From NCBI GenBank assembly GCA_913062525.1, contig CAJXWA010000003.1, forward strand, positions 1 through 56,773: DNA of 56,773 nt. Direction: 5' to 3'. Position 1 is the stretch's first letter. Each line of letters starts with the position of its first letter. Below are positions 17,407 to 26,232 of the stretch, piece by piece. The translations under genes and the position numbers were made by a program. The DNA is from an uncultured Alphaproteobacteria bacterium. GTDB taxonomy: Bacteria > Pseudomonadota > Alphaproteobacteria > Sneathiellales > Sneathiellaceae. A model generated the notes under the pieces. The model made no database searches and was not told the DNA's origin. It saw only the letters and a program-made list of their open reading frames with translations.

Positions 17407-18609
17407 ATGTCGCTTGAAATTTCTTTTTCGCCATTGTTGGTAACAGCGTCTTTTGCAATTGCAATTACGGCGGCGTTTACGGCATTGCGGATGACGTCAA
17501 ATTTACGCAGCATGTCAATTTCTCAGAAGAAGAAGCGTGTGGCGCAAGGGGCATTTGCCTTGGGGGGCGGTATTTGGTCCATGCATTTCGTTGGCATGCT
17601 GGCCGTGGATATGCCTTTTGCAATCGCCTATGCACCTCTGCCTACATTAGGTTCAGCCCTTATAGCAATTTTGGTGACCGGGGCTGCATTGCTCTCTTTA
17701 CATTTTGGCGTTCGAAATAAAATGCGCATTGCCATATCCGGTGTAATTACTGGAATTGGCATTGTTGGTATGCATTATTTGGGAATGAGTGCCATATCCG
17801 CAAACTGCATTGTGACATACGATCCGGTAGGGTTAGTCGTTGCTGTTGCCATTGGAATAGCCGCATCAATCGCCGCCATGGAACTTGCTTACGGACAACG
17901 AACTCTCGCGTCAGCAATTGCAGGGGCAGTCGTCCTCGGCTTAGCAATCTCGGCAATGCATTATTCAGCTATGTATTTCACCATATTCAGCATTAATAGT
18001 GATATCTCTGTCACGCCAAGCCCGTTGATGAGTAAAGATACGCTCGCGCTAATCGTCGCTTTATCCTCATTTGTAATTTGTGGTCTGTTTTTATTATCAG
18101 CAGTTCCGAGTGATAGTTTTAGAGCTGACGCTTCAGATGTACCAGATGATGACGTTGACACTGATATTGTAACTGAACCCGTTCAAATGAATGCGATCTC
18201 AAACACCGCTATCGCTAAACCGGCGCCGTCTGCGACGTTGTCTCGTGCAATGTCAAAGCGCCCAGCCGACACAAATGACGAGAGAATTCCATACGATCGA
18301 GATAAAACTATCCGCTTCTTAGCGCCCTCCGCCATTTTCATGGCGCAAGCCGATGGGCATTACACCAAGCTTCATAATGGTGAAGAGGAACTATTCTGCC
18401 CTTGGCCGATTTCCCGGTTGGAGAAAAAATTGAGTGCGAACATGTTTGTTCGAACCCATAGAAGTTTTATCGTTAATCATCAAAAAATTAGCGGACTGCG
18501 GCGTGATGGTGACAAAGCCTATTGCGTCGTTGGTGATGGCGGAAATCTGGAGGCCCCAGTGAGCCGCGGCCGCATGACAGAACTTCGGAATATATTGAAA
18601 ATAGACTAA
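17407..18609 (+). CDS. coxC: MHYT-LytTR membrane sensor/regulator (CoxC-like)
   Basis: 400 residues with SD GGAGGA. The N-terminal half has about seven membrane helices holding three MHYT-type motifs: MHFVGM at residue 59, MHYLGM at 122 and MHYSAM at 184. These Met/His residues are thought to bind a metal and sense a diatomic gas or redox state. After a linker, a LytTR DNA-binding domain occupies about residues 296-398 (MAQADGHYTKLHNGEEEL and FVRTHRSFIVNHQKISGL). The same domain pair occurs in CoxC and CoxH of Oligotropha carboxidovorans, and this gene lies directly upstream of coxM, so it is the likely regulator of the cluster. Regulation by CO is inference. Confidence 0.88.
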   Translation: MSLEISFSPLLVTASFAIAITAAFTALRMTSNLRSMSISQKKKRVAQGAFALGGGIWSMHFVGMLAVDMPFAIAYAPLPTLGSALIAILVTGAALLSLHFGVRNKMRIAISGVITGIGIVGMHYLGMSAISANCIVTYDPVGLVVAVAIGIAASIAAMELAYGQRTLASAIAGAVVLGLAISAMHYSAMYFTIFSINSDISVTPSPLMSKDTLALIVALSSFVICGLFLLSAVPSDSFRADASDVPDDDVDTDIVTEPVQMNAISNTAIAKPAPSATLSRAMSKRPADTNDERIPYDRDKTIRFLAPSAIFMAQADGHYTKLHNGEEELFCPWPISRLEKKLSANMFVRTHRSFIVNHQKISGLRRDGDKAYCVVGDGGNLEAPVSRGRMTELRNILKID

Positions 18610-18612
18610 TTT

Positions 18613-18641
18613 GCACGAAATGCCGGATCTGCATTTCGTGC
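18613..18641 (+). terminator. perfect 11-bp hairpin between coxC and coxM
   Basis: GCACGAAATGC at 18613-18623 and its exact complement at 18631-18641 enclose a 7-nt loop, 4 bp after the coxC stop. There is no T-run, so it may act as a Rho-assisted terminator, an attenuator or an mRNA 3'-end barrier. A near-copy of the arm (ATTCGTGAAATG) follows around 18653. Confidence 0.45.
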
Positions 18642-18789
18642 AGATCAAACGTAATTCGTGAAATGTTGACGTCTCCGGTGAACGGGGCTTCGTCATCTCT
18701 TGAGCTATGTCTCACTCTTCCTGCAAGCGGCGACCAAACGCCATGGGCACAACGCCCAATTCTTAAACTTGCTAGGGAGGAGCGACATA

Positions 18790-19653
18790 ATGATTCCAGG
18801 ATCGTTTGATTATCATCGCCCACAATCCGTGTCAGAGGCCGTAGGCTTACTGAAGGATAAAGGGGATGAAGCATTCATTGTTGCAGGCGGACACAGCCTG
18901 ATACCAATGATGAAGTTACGGATGTCAACACCAGAACATCTCATCGATATTCAAGATATCGCTGAAATTAAAAATATTTCCATATTTGGTAGTGATGTGA
19001 CAATTGGGGCGTTTGTTACGCAAGCGGAAATTATTTCATCAGAAGCCTTGCACGGGATTTGTCCTGTATTGCGTGAGGCATCATTGCAAATCGCTGACCC
19101 ACAGATCCGGAATGTGGGAACCATTGGGGGAAATGTTGCAAATGGTGATCCTGGCAATGATATGCCGGCCATTATGCAAGCCTTAGATGCGACCTTCGTG
19201 TTGGCTGGTGAAGAGGGAACGCGCGAAGTGAAGGCTCGCGATTTTTATGAAGCTGCATATTTCACAGCCCGCGCTGAAACGGAAATGCTGACATTAATCA
19301 AGTTCACTGCACCCGCCGCCGGGCATGGCAGTTGTTATATGAAACAAAAACGGAAAATTGGTGACTATGCAACGGCTGCCGCCGTCGTGATTTTGACCAT
19401 GAACGGGACGACAGTTCAAAATGTGGAAATTGCGCTGACGAACGTCGCTGACACTCCCCTTTATGCGGAAGAAGCTAACCGTTTGCTGATTGGAACGTCA
19501 TTGGATGATGCATCCATTAAAGCGGCAGTTGAAGCTGCGAAGGCAATCACAGATCCCGCTGATGATGGTCGGGGTCCAAAGGATTTCCGAACTCACATCG
19601 CAGGTGTGATGGTTGAGCGGGCAATTCGCCAAGCCGCGACCACAGCAAGTTAA
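18790..19653 (+). CDS. coxM: CO dehydrogenase medium (FAD) subunit
   Basis: 287 residues from ATG 18790, chosen for its strong SD (GGGAGGAG) and start MIPGSFDYHRPQSV; the 30 codons upstream do not resemble the family. FAD-binding motifs AGGHSLIPMMKLR and TIGGNVANGDPGND are both intact. The subunit takes electrons from the [2Fe-2S] centres of CoxS and passes them to the respiratory quinone pool. First structural gene; the order M-S-L is that of form I clusters (form II is S-L-M). coxS begins 18 bp after its stop. Confidence 0.95.
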   Translation: MIPGSFDYHRPQSVSEAVGLLKDKGDEAFIVAGGHSLIPMMKLRMSTPEHLIDIQDIAEIKNISIFGSDVTIGAFVTQAEIISSEALHGICPVLREASLQIADPQIRNVGTIGGNVANGDPGNDMPAIMQALDATFVLAGEEGTREVKARDFYEAAYFTARAETEMLTLIKFTAPAAGHGSCYMKQKRKIGDYATAAAVVILTMNGTTVQNVEIALTNVADTPLYAEEANRLLIGTSLDDASIKAAVEAAKAITDPADDGRGPKDFRTHIAGVMVERAIRQAATTAS

Positions 19654-19671
19654 TTATTGTCGGAGAGAACA

Positions 19672-20163
19672 ATGTCAAAAATGAACGTAAAAATGACGGT
19701 CAACGGCAAAGAAATTGAAAGTTTGTCAGAGCCGCGCACACTCCTCATTCATTTCCTTAGGGAAGATCACAAACTTAAAGGGCCCCATATCGGCTGTGAT
19801 ACGGGCCACTGCGGTGCGTGTACAGTTGATCTGGATGGAAAATCCGTAAAATCCTGCATGACCTTTGTTGGGCAGGCCAACGGCGCAAACGTAACGACCA
19901 TTGAAGGGATCGCAAACCCAGATGGAACGCTACATGTCTTGCAAGAAGCCTTTAAAGAACATCACGGACTTCAGTGTGGTTTCTGCACACCGGGAATGAT
20001 CACACGAGCTTACCGCCTGTTACAGGAAAACCCATCACCGACAGAAAAAGAAATCCGCTACGGCATTTCTGGAAATTTATGTCGCTGCACGGGTTATCAA
20101 AATATCGTTAAGGCCATCTCCATGGCTGCTCAAACGCTCAATACACAGGAGGCAGCGGAATAA
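19672..20163 (+). CDS. coxS: CO dehydrogenase small [2Fe-2S] subunit
   Basis: 163 residues from ATG 19672 (SD GGAGAG). The plant-type ferredoxin cluster ligands are in [16 protein letters not shown] with the following SCMTF cysteine. The second cluster domain has [10 protein letters not shown] and [13 protein letters not shown]. All eight cysteines expected for the two [2Fe-2S] clusters are visible. It relays electrons from the Mo-Cu site in CoxL to FAD in CoxM. The stop is separated by one base from the coxL start, so translational coupling is likely. Confidence 0.97.
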   Translation: MSKMNVKMTVNGKEIESLSEPRTLLIHFLREDHKLKGPHIGCDTGHCGACTVDLDGKSVKSCMTFVGQANGANVTTIEGIANPDGTLHVLQEAFKEHHGLQCGFCTPGMITRAYRLLQENPSPTEKEIRYGISGNLCRCTGYQNIVKAISMAAQTLNTQEAAE

Positions 20164-20164
20164 A

Positions 20165-22588
20165 ATGAATGAACAAACTCCTATTTCCCGCGAAGAGCGG
20201 ATTAAAAACCTGAAAGGCATTGGGTCTGCTCGTAAGCGTGTGGAAGATGCACGGTTTACACAAGGTGCGGGTAACTATGTCGATGATATTAATCTGCCGG
20301 GTATGTTGTTCGGTGATTTCGTTCGCTCGTCCCATAGTCACGCTCGCATCATCAGTATCGATAAAGAAGCTGCATTAGCAGTTCCGGGTGTTATTGCTAT
20401 TTTGACTGCGGAAGATCTAAAACCGCTTAATTTGCACTATATGCCAACCCTTGCAGGTGATGTCCAAGCTGTATTGGCTGATGAAAAAGTATTATTCCAA
20501 AATCAGGAAATCGCCTTTGTTATCGCGGAAGATCGGTATATTGCGGCAGACGCAGTAGAACTTGTTGAAGTCGAATATGAAGAATTGCCACCGATTACAG
20601 ATGCCTTCAAAGCAATGGATGATGACGCGCCAGTGCTTCGTGAAGATATCCAAGATAAAATGGAAGGGGCGCACGGCCCCCGCAAACACAAAAATCATAT
20701 TTTCTTATGGGAACAAGGCGATAAAGAAGGATCAGAGAAAGCCCTTGCCGACGCTGATGTTGTTGTTGAAGAATTGATCACCTATCAACGGGTTCATCCT
20801 TGCCCGCTTGAGACCTGTGGGTGTGTGGCTTCAATGGATAAGATCAATGGTAAGTTGACCTTATATGGAACGTTCCAAGCCCCACATGCTGTACGGACTG
20901 TGGCCTCTTTAATCACTAATATCGCAGAACATAATATTCGGGTTGTCTCTCCTGATATTGGCGGCGGATTTGGAAACAAGGTTGGTGTTTATCCCGGCTA
21001 TATCTGTGCAACTGTGGCCTCAATCGTAACAGGGGTTCCGGTTAAATGGGTTGAAGATCGTATTGAAAATCTGACATCAACTGCCTTTGCTCGCGACTAC
21101 CATATGACCGGTAAAATCGCTGCGACGAAAGAGGGGAAGATTACGGGCCTCTGGTGTCATGTTTTAGCCGACCACGGCGCGTTTGATGCTTGCGCTGATC
21201 CAACTAAATTCCCAGCAGGGTTTTTCAACATTGTAACGGGGTCGTATGACATTCCAGTTGCCTATGTTGGGGTAGATGGTGTGTATACCAACAAGGCACC
21301 GGGTGGCGTCGCATATCGGTGCTCCTTCCGGGTAACAGAAGCAGCTTACTTGATTGAGCGAATGATCGAGATTCTGGCTCAAAAACTGAATATGGATCCA
21401 GTTGAACTTCGCCTTAAAAACTTCATTAAGAAAGAACAATTCCCGTATCAGTCTGCATTGGGCTGGGAGTATGACAGTGGTGATTATCATACGGCCATGG
21501 AAAAAGGCATGGCAGCCGTTGATTATCCAGCGTTACGTGCAGAGCAAGCAGAGAAAAGGGCTGCATTCGATCGCGGCGAAACGCGAACATTGATGGGAAT
21601 TGGAACAGCATTTTTCACAGAGATTGTAGGCGCTGGGCCTGTTAAAAATTGCGATATTTTGGGTCTTGGTATGTTTGATAGTTGCGAAATCCGCATCCAT
21701 CCAACAGGGTCTGCAATTGCGCGCTTGGGGACAATCAGTCAGGGGCAAGGTCACGCAACAACATTTGCGCAGATCGTTGCGACCGAAATTGGTATTCCAG
21801 CAGAAGATATTACACTCGAAGAAGGTGACACAGATACAGCGCCATATGGTCTTGGGACTTATGGGTCGCGGTCAACTCCGGTTGCTGGTGCTGCAACAGC
21901 AATGGCGGGGCGTAAAATCCGTGCCAAAGCTCAAATGATTGCAGCATATCTACTTGAGGTTCATGAAGGGGATCTAGAGTGGGATGTGGATCGTTTCCAG
22001 ATTAAAGGAAACCCAGAAGCCCATAAAACCATGAAAGAGATCGCTTTTGCCTCATACAATCAGGCAATCCCTGGATTAGAGCCGGGTCTAGAAGCTGTTT
22101 CATACTATGATCCACCGAACATGACTTATCCATATGGCGCATACTTCTGCGTACTGGATATTGATGTGGATACGGGTGTTGTGGATGTTCGCCGGTTCTA
22201 TGCCCTTGATGATTGCGGAACCCGAATTAATCCGATGATCATTGAAGGGCAGGTCCACGGCGGTCTTACAGAAGCACTTGCCATCGCAATGGGTCAAGAG
22301 ATTACCTATGATGAAATGGGGAATGTCAAAGGTGGCAGTTTGATGGATTTCTATCTTCCAACCGCGGTGGAAACACCTGTGTGGGAGACAGATGAAACTG
22401 TCGTCCCATCACCCCATCATCCTATTGGCGCCAAAGGTGTTGGCGAGAGTCCTAATGTTGGTGGTGTTCCGGCTTTCTCCAATGCGGTTAATGATGCATT
22501 TGCGCATAAGGGTCTGACCCATACGCAAATGCCACATGATCATTGGCGTGTATGGAAAACAGCTGAAAAACTCGGCTTATCAGGGTAG
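20165..22588 (+). CDS. coxL: form I CO dehydrogenase large (Mo-Cu) subunit
   Basis: 807 residues, matching the family (about 809 in Oligotropha). The active-site loop reads AYRCSFR at residues 383-389, with Cys386 as the copper ligand; this motif separates true, form I CO dehydrogenases from form II relatives (AYRGAGR). The catalytic glutamate lies in GAKGVGESPNVGG (Glu761). Other molybdenum-hydroxylase motifs seen are GGGFGNKVGVYPG and SQGQGHATTFAQIVA. The enzyme oxidises CO with water to CO2, two protons and two electrons, at the inner face of the cytoplasmic membrane. It starts one base after coxS. No damage is visible. Confidence 0.97.
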   Translation: MNEQTPISREERIKNLKGIGSARKRVEDARFTQGAGNYVDDINLPGMLFGDFVRSSHSHARIISIDKEAALAVPGVIAILTAEDLKPLNLHYMPTLAGDVQAVLADEKVLFQNQEIAFVIAEDRYIAADAVELVEVEYEELPPITDAFKAMDDDAPVLREDIQDKMEGAHGPRKHKNHIFLWEQGDKEGSEKALADADVVVEELITYQRVHPCPLETCGCVASMDKINGKLTLYGTFQAPHAVRTVASLITNIAEHNIRVVSPDIGGGFGNKVGVYPGYICATVASIVTGVPVKWVEDRIENLTSTAFARDYHMTGKIAATKEGKITGLWCHVLADHGAFDACADPTKFPAGFFNIVTGSYDIPVAYVGVDGVYTNKAPGGVAYRCSFRVTEAAYLIERMIEILAQKLNMDPVELRLKNFIKKEQFPYQSALGWEYDSGDYHTAMEKGMAAVDYPALRAEQAEKRAAFDRGETRTLMGIGTAFFTEIVGAGPVKNCDILGLGMFDSCEIRIHPTGSAIARLGTISQGQGHATTFAQIVATEIGIPAEDITLEEGDTDTAPYGLGTYGSRSTPVAGAATAMAGRKIRAKAQMIAAYLLEVHEGDLEWDVDRFQIKGNPEAHKTMKEIAFASYNQAIPGLEPGLEAVSYYDPPNMTYPYGAYFCVLDIDVDTGVVDVRRFYALDDCGTRINPMIIEGQVHGGLTEALAIAMGQEITYDEMGNVKGGSLMDFYLPTAVETPVWETDETVVPSPHHPIGAKGVGESPNVGGVPAFSNAVNDAFAHKGLTHTQMPHDHWRVWKTAEKLGLSG

Positions 22589-22596
22589 TGGTTCAA

Positions 22597-22627
22597 TGCA
22601 GGTATCATCGAAATGGTGATATCTGCA
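22597..22627 (+). other. 11-bp hairpin between coxL and coxD
   Basis: TGCAGGTATCA at 22597-22607 pairs with TGATATCTGCA at 22617-22627 (one G-T pair) in the 55-bp gap between coxL and coxD. It lacks a T-run. Such a structure could protect the coxMSL message end or lower expression of the accessory genes. Confidence 0.45.
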
Positions 22628-22643
22628 CGACTACATATATTAA

Positions 22644-23522
22644 ATGAAAATTTCTATCGATATAAAAAAACGGCTTCGTTCTGCTGATTATGTTGCAGAT
22701 GATGCTTTGGCAACCGCGCTACAGTTAGCTCTTGATCTTGGGCGCCCGTTATTGCTTGAAGGTGCGGCTGGGGTTGGTAAAACCGAAGTAGCTAAGGCGT
22801 TAGCAAATGCGGTTGAGACTAATTTAATCCGGCTTCAATGTTATGAAGGTTTAGATGCGTCTGCTGCGATTTATGAATGGAATTATCAGCGGCAACTGTT
22901 GTCCATCAAAGCATCGGAACATGAACAGAAAAGTTCAAGAGAAATTGAAGATTATATATTCTCGGAAGATTTTTTGCTGGAACGTCCATTGTTAAAGGCC
23001 ATACGGCAAGAAAAATCGCCTGTCTTACTTATTGATGAGATAGATAGAGCAGATGAAGAATTCGAAGCATATCTACTGGAAATTCTTTCTGACTTTCAAG
23101 TGACGGTGCCGGAACTTGGAACGTTGGAAGCGGTATCCATTCCTCATGTTATTTTAACATCTAACGGGACGCGGGAACTCTCAGATGCGCTTCGCCGCCG
23201 CTGTTTATATTTCTATGTCGATTTTCCAAATCTTGAACGGGAAGTGGAAATCATCACCAGAAGGGTTCCTGATATCGAAGCCAATATGGCCGAAGAAATT
23301 TCCAGATTTGTGCAGGAACTGCGAAAAGAAGATTTAGAGAAAACACCGGGAGTAGCTGAAACTTTGGATTGGGCGGCCGCGTTGGTTGGCTTGAAAATCA
23401 AAAGCCTGACGGGAGATCTGGAGACAATACAGTCAACACTCATTTGCTTATTGAAAACTGAAACGGATCTTCGCTCCATCACTCCGGAAGTTGCAAGTCG
23501 TCTTGCAGGCAAGGCAGCTTAG
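22644..23522 (+). CDS. coxD: MoxR-type AAA+ ATPase for CO dehydrogenase maturation
   Basis: 292 residues. Walker A GAAGVGKT is at residues 40-47 and Walker B is in PVLLIDEIDRADEEFEAYLL; the sensor pattern ILTSNGTRELSDALRRRC follows. In Oligotropha, CoxD is needed to insert sulfur and copper into the active site of CoxL. It pairs with the VWA protein CoxE, whose start lies one base after the coxD stop; MoxR/VWA pairs act together as chaperones for metal-centre assembly. No strong SD precedes the ATG at 22644. Confidence 0.93.
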   Translation: MKISIDIKKRLRSADYVADDALATALQLALDLGRPLLLEGAAGVGKTEVAKALANAVETNLIRLQCYEGLDASAAIYEWNYQRQLLSIKASEHEQKSSREIEDYIFSEDFLLERPLLKAIRQEKSPVLLIDEIDRADEEFEAYLLEILSDFQVTVPELGTLEAVSIPHVILTSNGTRELSDALRRRCLYFYVDFPNLEREVEIITRRVPDIEANMAEEISRFVQELRKEDLEKTPGVAETLDWAAALVGLKIKSLTGDLETIQSTLICLLKTETDLRSITPEVASRLAGKAA

Positions 23523-23523
23523 T

Positions 23524-24723
23524 ATGGCAGCAGCGGTGACAAGTGCAAACCAGCCAATAAATGGGTATCCGCTCACCCGGCAGATGGCCAAATTTATCGA
23601 TCACTTACGACTGAACAATTTTGTGCTTGGAGCGCAGGAAACGACCTTGGCTTTACAAGTGGTGAGGGGGGCATTTCTAGATGACAAAAAATGTCAGCAC
23701 CAACTAAAATCACTGTTAACTGGATGTGTGGAGGAATGGCGGTTATTTGACGACTTATATGAGGCCTATTGGTACAGCAGCGGAAAAGAACGTCATCAAT
23801 GGTCGTCTGCTAAATCGTTTGAAAATCGAACGAAAGCCTCTTTGCCGAAAGCCTGGGATCAACATTTTTCAAAAAATAAAGGGTCCAATAATACGGGACC
23901 TCAAGTCGAAGCTGAAGGCGAAGGCGATGCCGAAGGATCTGCATCAGGCCGCCTGATCGCCACAGATAAATCGGCCATGGCAAAAACAGATCTGCGGCAA
24001 TTCGTTGATCCAAATGAAATTCTACAAGCCGAACTACTTGCTTATCGTTTGGCAAGTGCAATGCGTTACCGGTTATCGAGGCGGTATAGATTATCAAGGC
24101 TGGGTCGAAAGTTGGATCTGCGAAAAACGATCCGGCGAAGTCTTGGGACTGGCGGGGAACCGTTTGAACTTTGCCGTCGCCGGCGCCCGGACCGTCCAAT
24201 TCGTTTGGTGGTGTTTTTGGATATCTCAGGATCTATGAAGCATTATAGCCGGTTTTTCCTGCAATTTGTTAAAGGATTAGTGTGCCGTTGGATGGAGGCG
24301 GACGCCTATTTGTTCCACACCAAACTGATCCGCGTGACAGATGTGGTTCGCGAAAAGAACACCACCAAAGCCATGACACGCCTTTCTGTTATGGCTGAAG
24401 GATTTGGCGGCGGGACAAAACTTGGCGAGAGCTTGAAACAATTCAATGATCAATATGCCAAGACCCATCTGAACAGCCGAACAGTAGTGATGATTCTAAG
24501 CGATGGATATGACACTGGAACGCCAGAGCAACTGGCAGCAGAACTAAAAAAACTTCGGAAAAGGGCGCCAAAATTGATTTGGTTGAACCCATTGCTTGGA
24601 TGGGAGAATTACGAGCCGATTACAAGCGCTATGGCAGCAGCAAGGCCGTTCATCTCATATTTTGCCGCGGCAAATACGCTGGAAGCCTTGAGTGCGATCG
24701 AGCCGGAAATTGCAAAATTATGA
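23524..24723 (+). CDS. coxE: VWA-domain protein CoxE
   Basis: 399 residues from ATG 23524. The C-terminal half is a von Willebrand A domain with the MIDAS motif D233-I-S-G-S (VVFLDISGSMKHYS), a Thr-containing loop GGGTKLGESL and a later VMILSDGYDTGTPEQL. The N-terminal half is a helical, Arg-rich domain (RYRLSRRYRLSRLGRKLDLR). CoxE works with the AAA+ ATPase CoxD in maturation of CO dehydrogenase; the biochemical detail is inferred from the family. A 16-bp gap precedes coxF. Confidence 0.93.
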   Translation: MAAAVTSANQPINGYPLTRQMAKFIDHLRLNNFVLGAQETTLALQVVRGAFLDDKKCQHQLKSLLTGCVEEWRLFDDLYEAYWYSSGKERHQWSSAKSFENRTKASLPKAWDQHFSKNKGSNNTGPQVEAEGEGDAEGSASGRLIATDKSAMAKTDLRQFVDPNEILQAELLAYRLASAMRYRLSRRYRLSRLGRKLDLRKTIRRSLGTGGEPFELCRRRRPDRPIRLVVFLDISGSMKHYSRFFLQFVKGLVCRWMEADAYLFHTKLIRVTDVVREKNTTKAMTRLSVMAEGFGGGTKLGESLKQFNDQYAKTHLNSRTVVMILSDGYDTGTPEQLAAELKKLRKRAPKLIWLNPLLGWENYEPITSAMAAARPFISYFAAANTLEALSAIEPEIAKL

Positions 24724-24739
24724 ATGAGGGAATGGCATA

Positions 24740-25582
24740 ATGGTTACCTCTAGAAAAACACTAGATCTCATCGAGAAACTCCGCAGTGATGGGAAGAGTT
24801 TCTGTATCGCGACAATTTTGCACACTGCTGACAGCACTTCGGCCCGGGCAGGGGCGAAAGCTGTCGTCACCATCGAGGGAGATCTACATGGGTTTGTTGG
24901 TGGTGGCTGCGTTACAGGATCTGTCCGCCGGGCAGCGCTTCACGCTATGCACACGGGTGAGCCGGAAATGATACGGGTGAAACCTAAAGACATGGTTGTT
25001 GCCAGCACCGATATTGATGGCGTTAAGTTGCACAAGTCCAGTTGCCCAAGCGGCGGAACGGTTGATGTATTTTTGGAGCCAATGAAAGCGGCTCGAACGC
25101 TTGTGATTTGCGGAGCCTCCCCAATTGCGCAATCCATATTGGCCGTGGCGTCTTCATTGGACGCAGATGTTGTGGTGGCGGCTCTTTTGGAAGATCACGA
25201 TAAGATGCCGGGGGCTGCACTTTACTTGGATGGATTTGATCTTGGGGAGCTTGAACTTCAAAATCAAGATGCGGTCGTCGTGGCAACGCAAGGGAAGAGG
25301 GACCGCGATGCATTGCGATCAATGATGGGATCAAACGCTGGATATAAAGGCATGGTTTGTAGCCGCAAAAAACTTGCGAAATTGAAAGAGGCTTTGCTTG
25401 TCGAAAATGGATCTCTCAAACCAACCTTCGATGCATTATATGCACCGGCTGGCCTAGATATTGGGGCGATCGAGCCAGAAGAAATTGGTCTTGCCGTTGT
25501 GAGTGAAATAGTGGCTCATCGGCGCCAAACAGTCTCAGTAAAAGGCAACGTGGACGCAGATAAAGAGATGGTTGCTAGTTGA
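24740..25582 (+). CDS. coxF: XdhC-family molybdenum cofactor chaperone (CoxF)
   Basis: 280 residues. The N-terminal XdhC/CoxI domain has HGFVGGGCVTGSVRRAAL; the C-terminal Rossmann-like XdhC domain has TLVICGASPIAQSILAVAS and VVATQGKRDRDALRSMMGS. It ends with the family signature DIGAIEPEEIGLAVVSEIVA. XdhC proteins bind molybdenum cofactor, protect its sulfurated form and hand it to the target enzyme, here CoxL. The stop (TGA) is one base before the ATG of the MobA-like gene, so the two are probably translationally coupled. Confidence 0.9.
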   Translation: MVTSRKTLDLIEKLRSDGKSFCIATILHTADSTSARAGAKAVVTIEGDLHGFVGGGCVTGSVRRAALHAMHTGEPEMIRVKPKDMVVASTDIDGVKLHKSSCPSGGTVDVFLEPMKAARTLVICGASPIAQSILAVASSLDADVVVAALLEDHDKMPGAALYLDGFDLGELELQNQDAVVVATQGKRDRDALRSMMGSNAGYKGMVCSRKKLAKLKEALLVENGSLKPTFDALYAPAGLDIGAIEPEEIGLAVVSEIVAHRRQTVSVKGNVDADKEMVAS

Positions 25583-25583
25583 T

Positions 25584-26216
25584 ATGACGCAACGCAGTGC
25601 GAAAATAGACATTATTCTACTAGCAGCGGGTAATTCCTCGCGAATGGGCTCTGAGAATAAATTACTGATGAGGCATGGTCGTAGTACATTGATTCGGCAC
25701 ACTGCCCAACAAATTATAAATGCAAAAATTGGAGATTTAGCCGTAGTAACCGGCTTCGAAGCGGATCAGGTGCAAAGAGAACTCCAAGGATTGAACCTTA
25801 AATTTTGCCATAATTTTGATCACGACACAGGTCAGATGTCATCGGTCAAAGCGGGAAGCCAAGTAATTGACCCTATGGCAAAAGGGATGATGGTGGCGCT
25901 ATCCGATATGCCTTATTTGAAGCCAATGGATTACCGAAACATAGTCCGTCATTTTTTTGCCAATGGGGGGCAGAAAATAACAGTCCCATTTTATGGCGAA
26001 GAACGAGGAAATCCGATTGTGATCCCAGCGGCTTTGATTTCGGAAATCGCATGTGGATCGCTCAACGCGGGTTGCCGGAAACTCGTGCAAGATCATCCAA
26101 ATAAAATCGTTCAAGTGAAATTTGAAAATTCGGCCTATGTCTCCGATATTGATACGCCAGCGGACTATGTCAATTGTATGAAATATGGGGCAACCCCCTC
26201 AGCCATTTGTTGTTAA
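25584..26216 (+). CDS. MobA/MocA-like nucleotidyltransferase, probable molybdopterin cytidylyltransferase
   Basis: 210 residues from ATG 25584. The N-terminal nucleotide-binding loop is ILLAAGNSSRMGSENKLL, the form with LAAG that is usual in MocA/CTP enzymes (MobA typically has LAGG). Further motifs are VALSDMPYLKP (metal/nucleotide Asp) and GEERGNPIVIPAAL. CO dehydrogenase uses molybdopterin cytosine dinucleotide, so a CTP-dependent activity fits the context well; specificity is inferred, not shown. It sits between coxF and coxG in the operon. Confidence 0.88.
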   Translation: MTQRSAKIDIILLAAGNSSRMGSENKLLMRHGRSTLIRHTAQQIINAKIGDLAVVTGFEADQVQRELQGLNLKFCHNFDHDTGQMSSVKAGSQVIDPMAKGMMVALSDMPYLKPMDYRNIVRHFFANGGQKITVPFYGEERGNPIVIPAALISEIACGSLNAGCRKLVQDHPNKIVQVKFENSAYVSDIDTPADYVNCMKYGATPSAICC

Positions 26217-26232
26217 ACTAAGGAAATGCGTT

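Noticed and set aside
20165-22588. CoxL as a form II CO dehydrogenase-like hydroxylase
   Set aside because: The active-site motif is AYRCSFR, not AYRGAGR, and the gene order is M-S-L rather than S-L-M.
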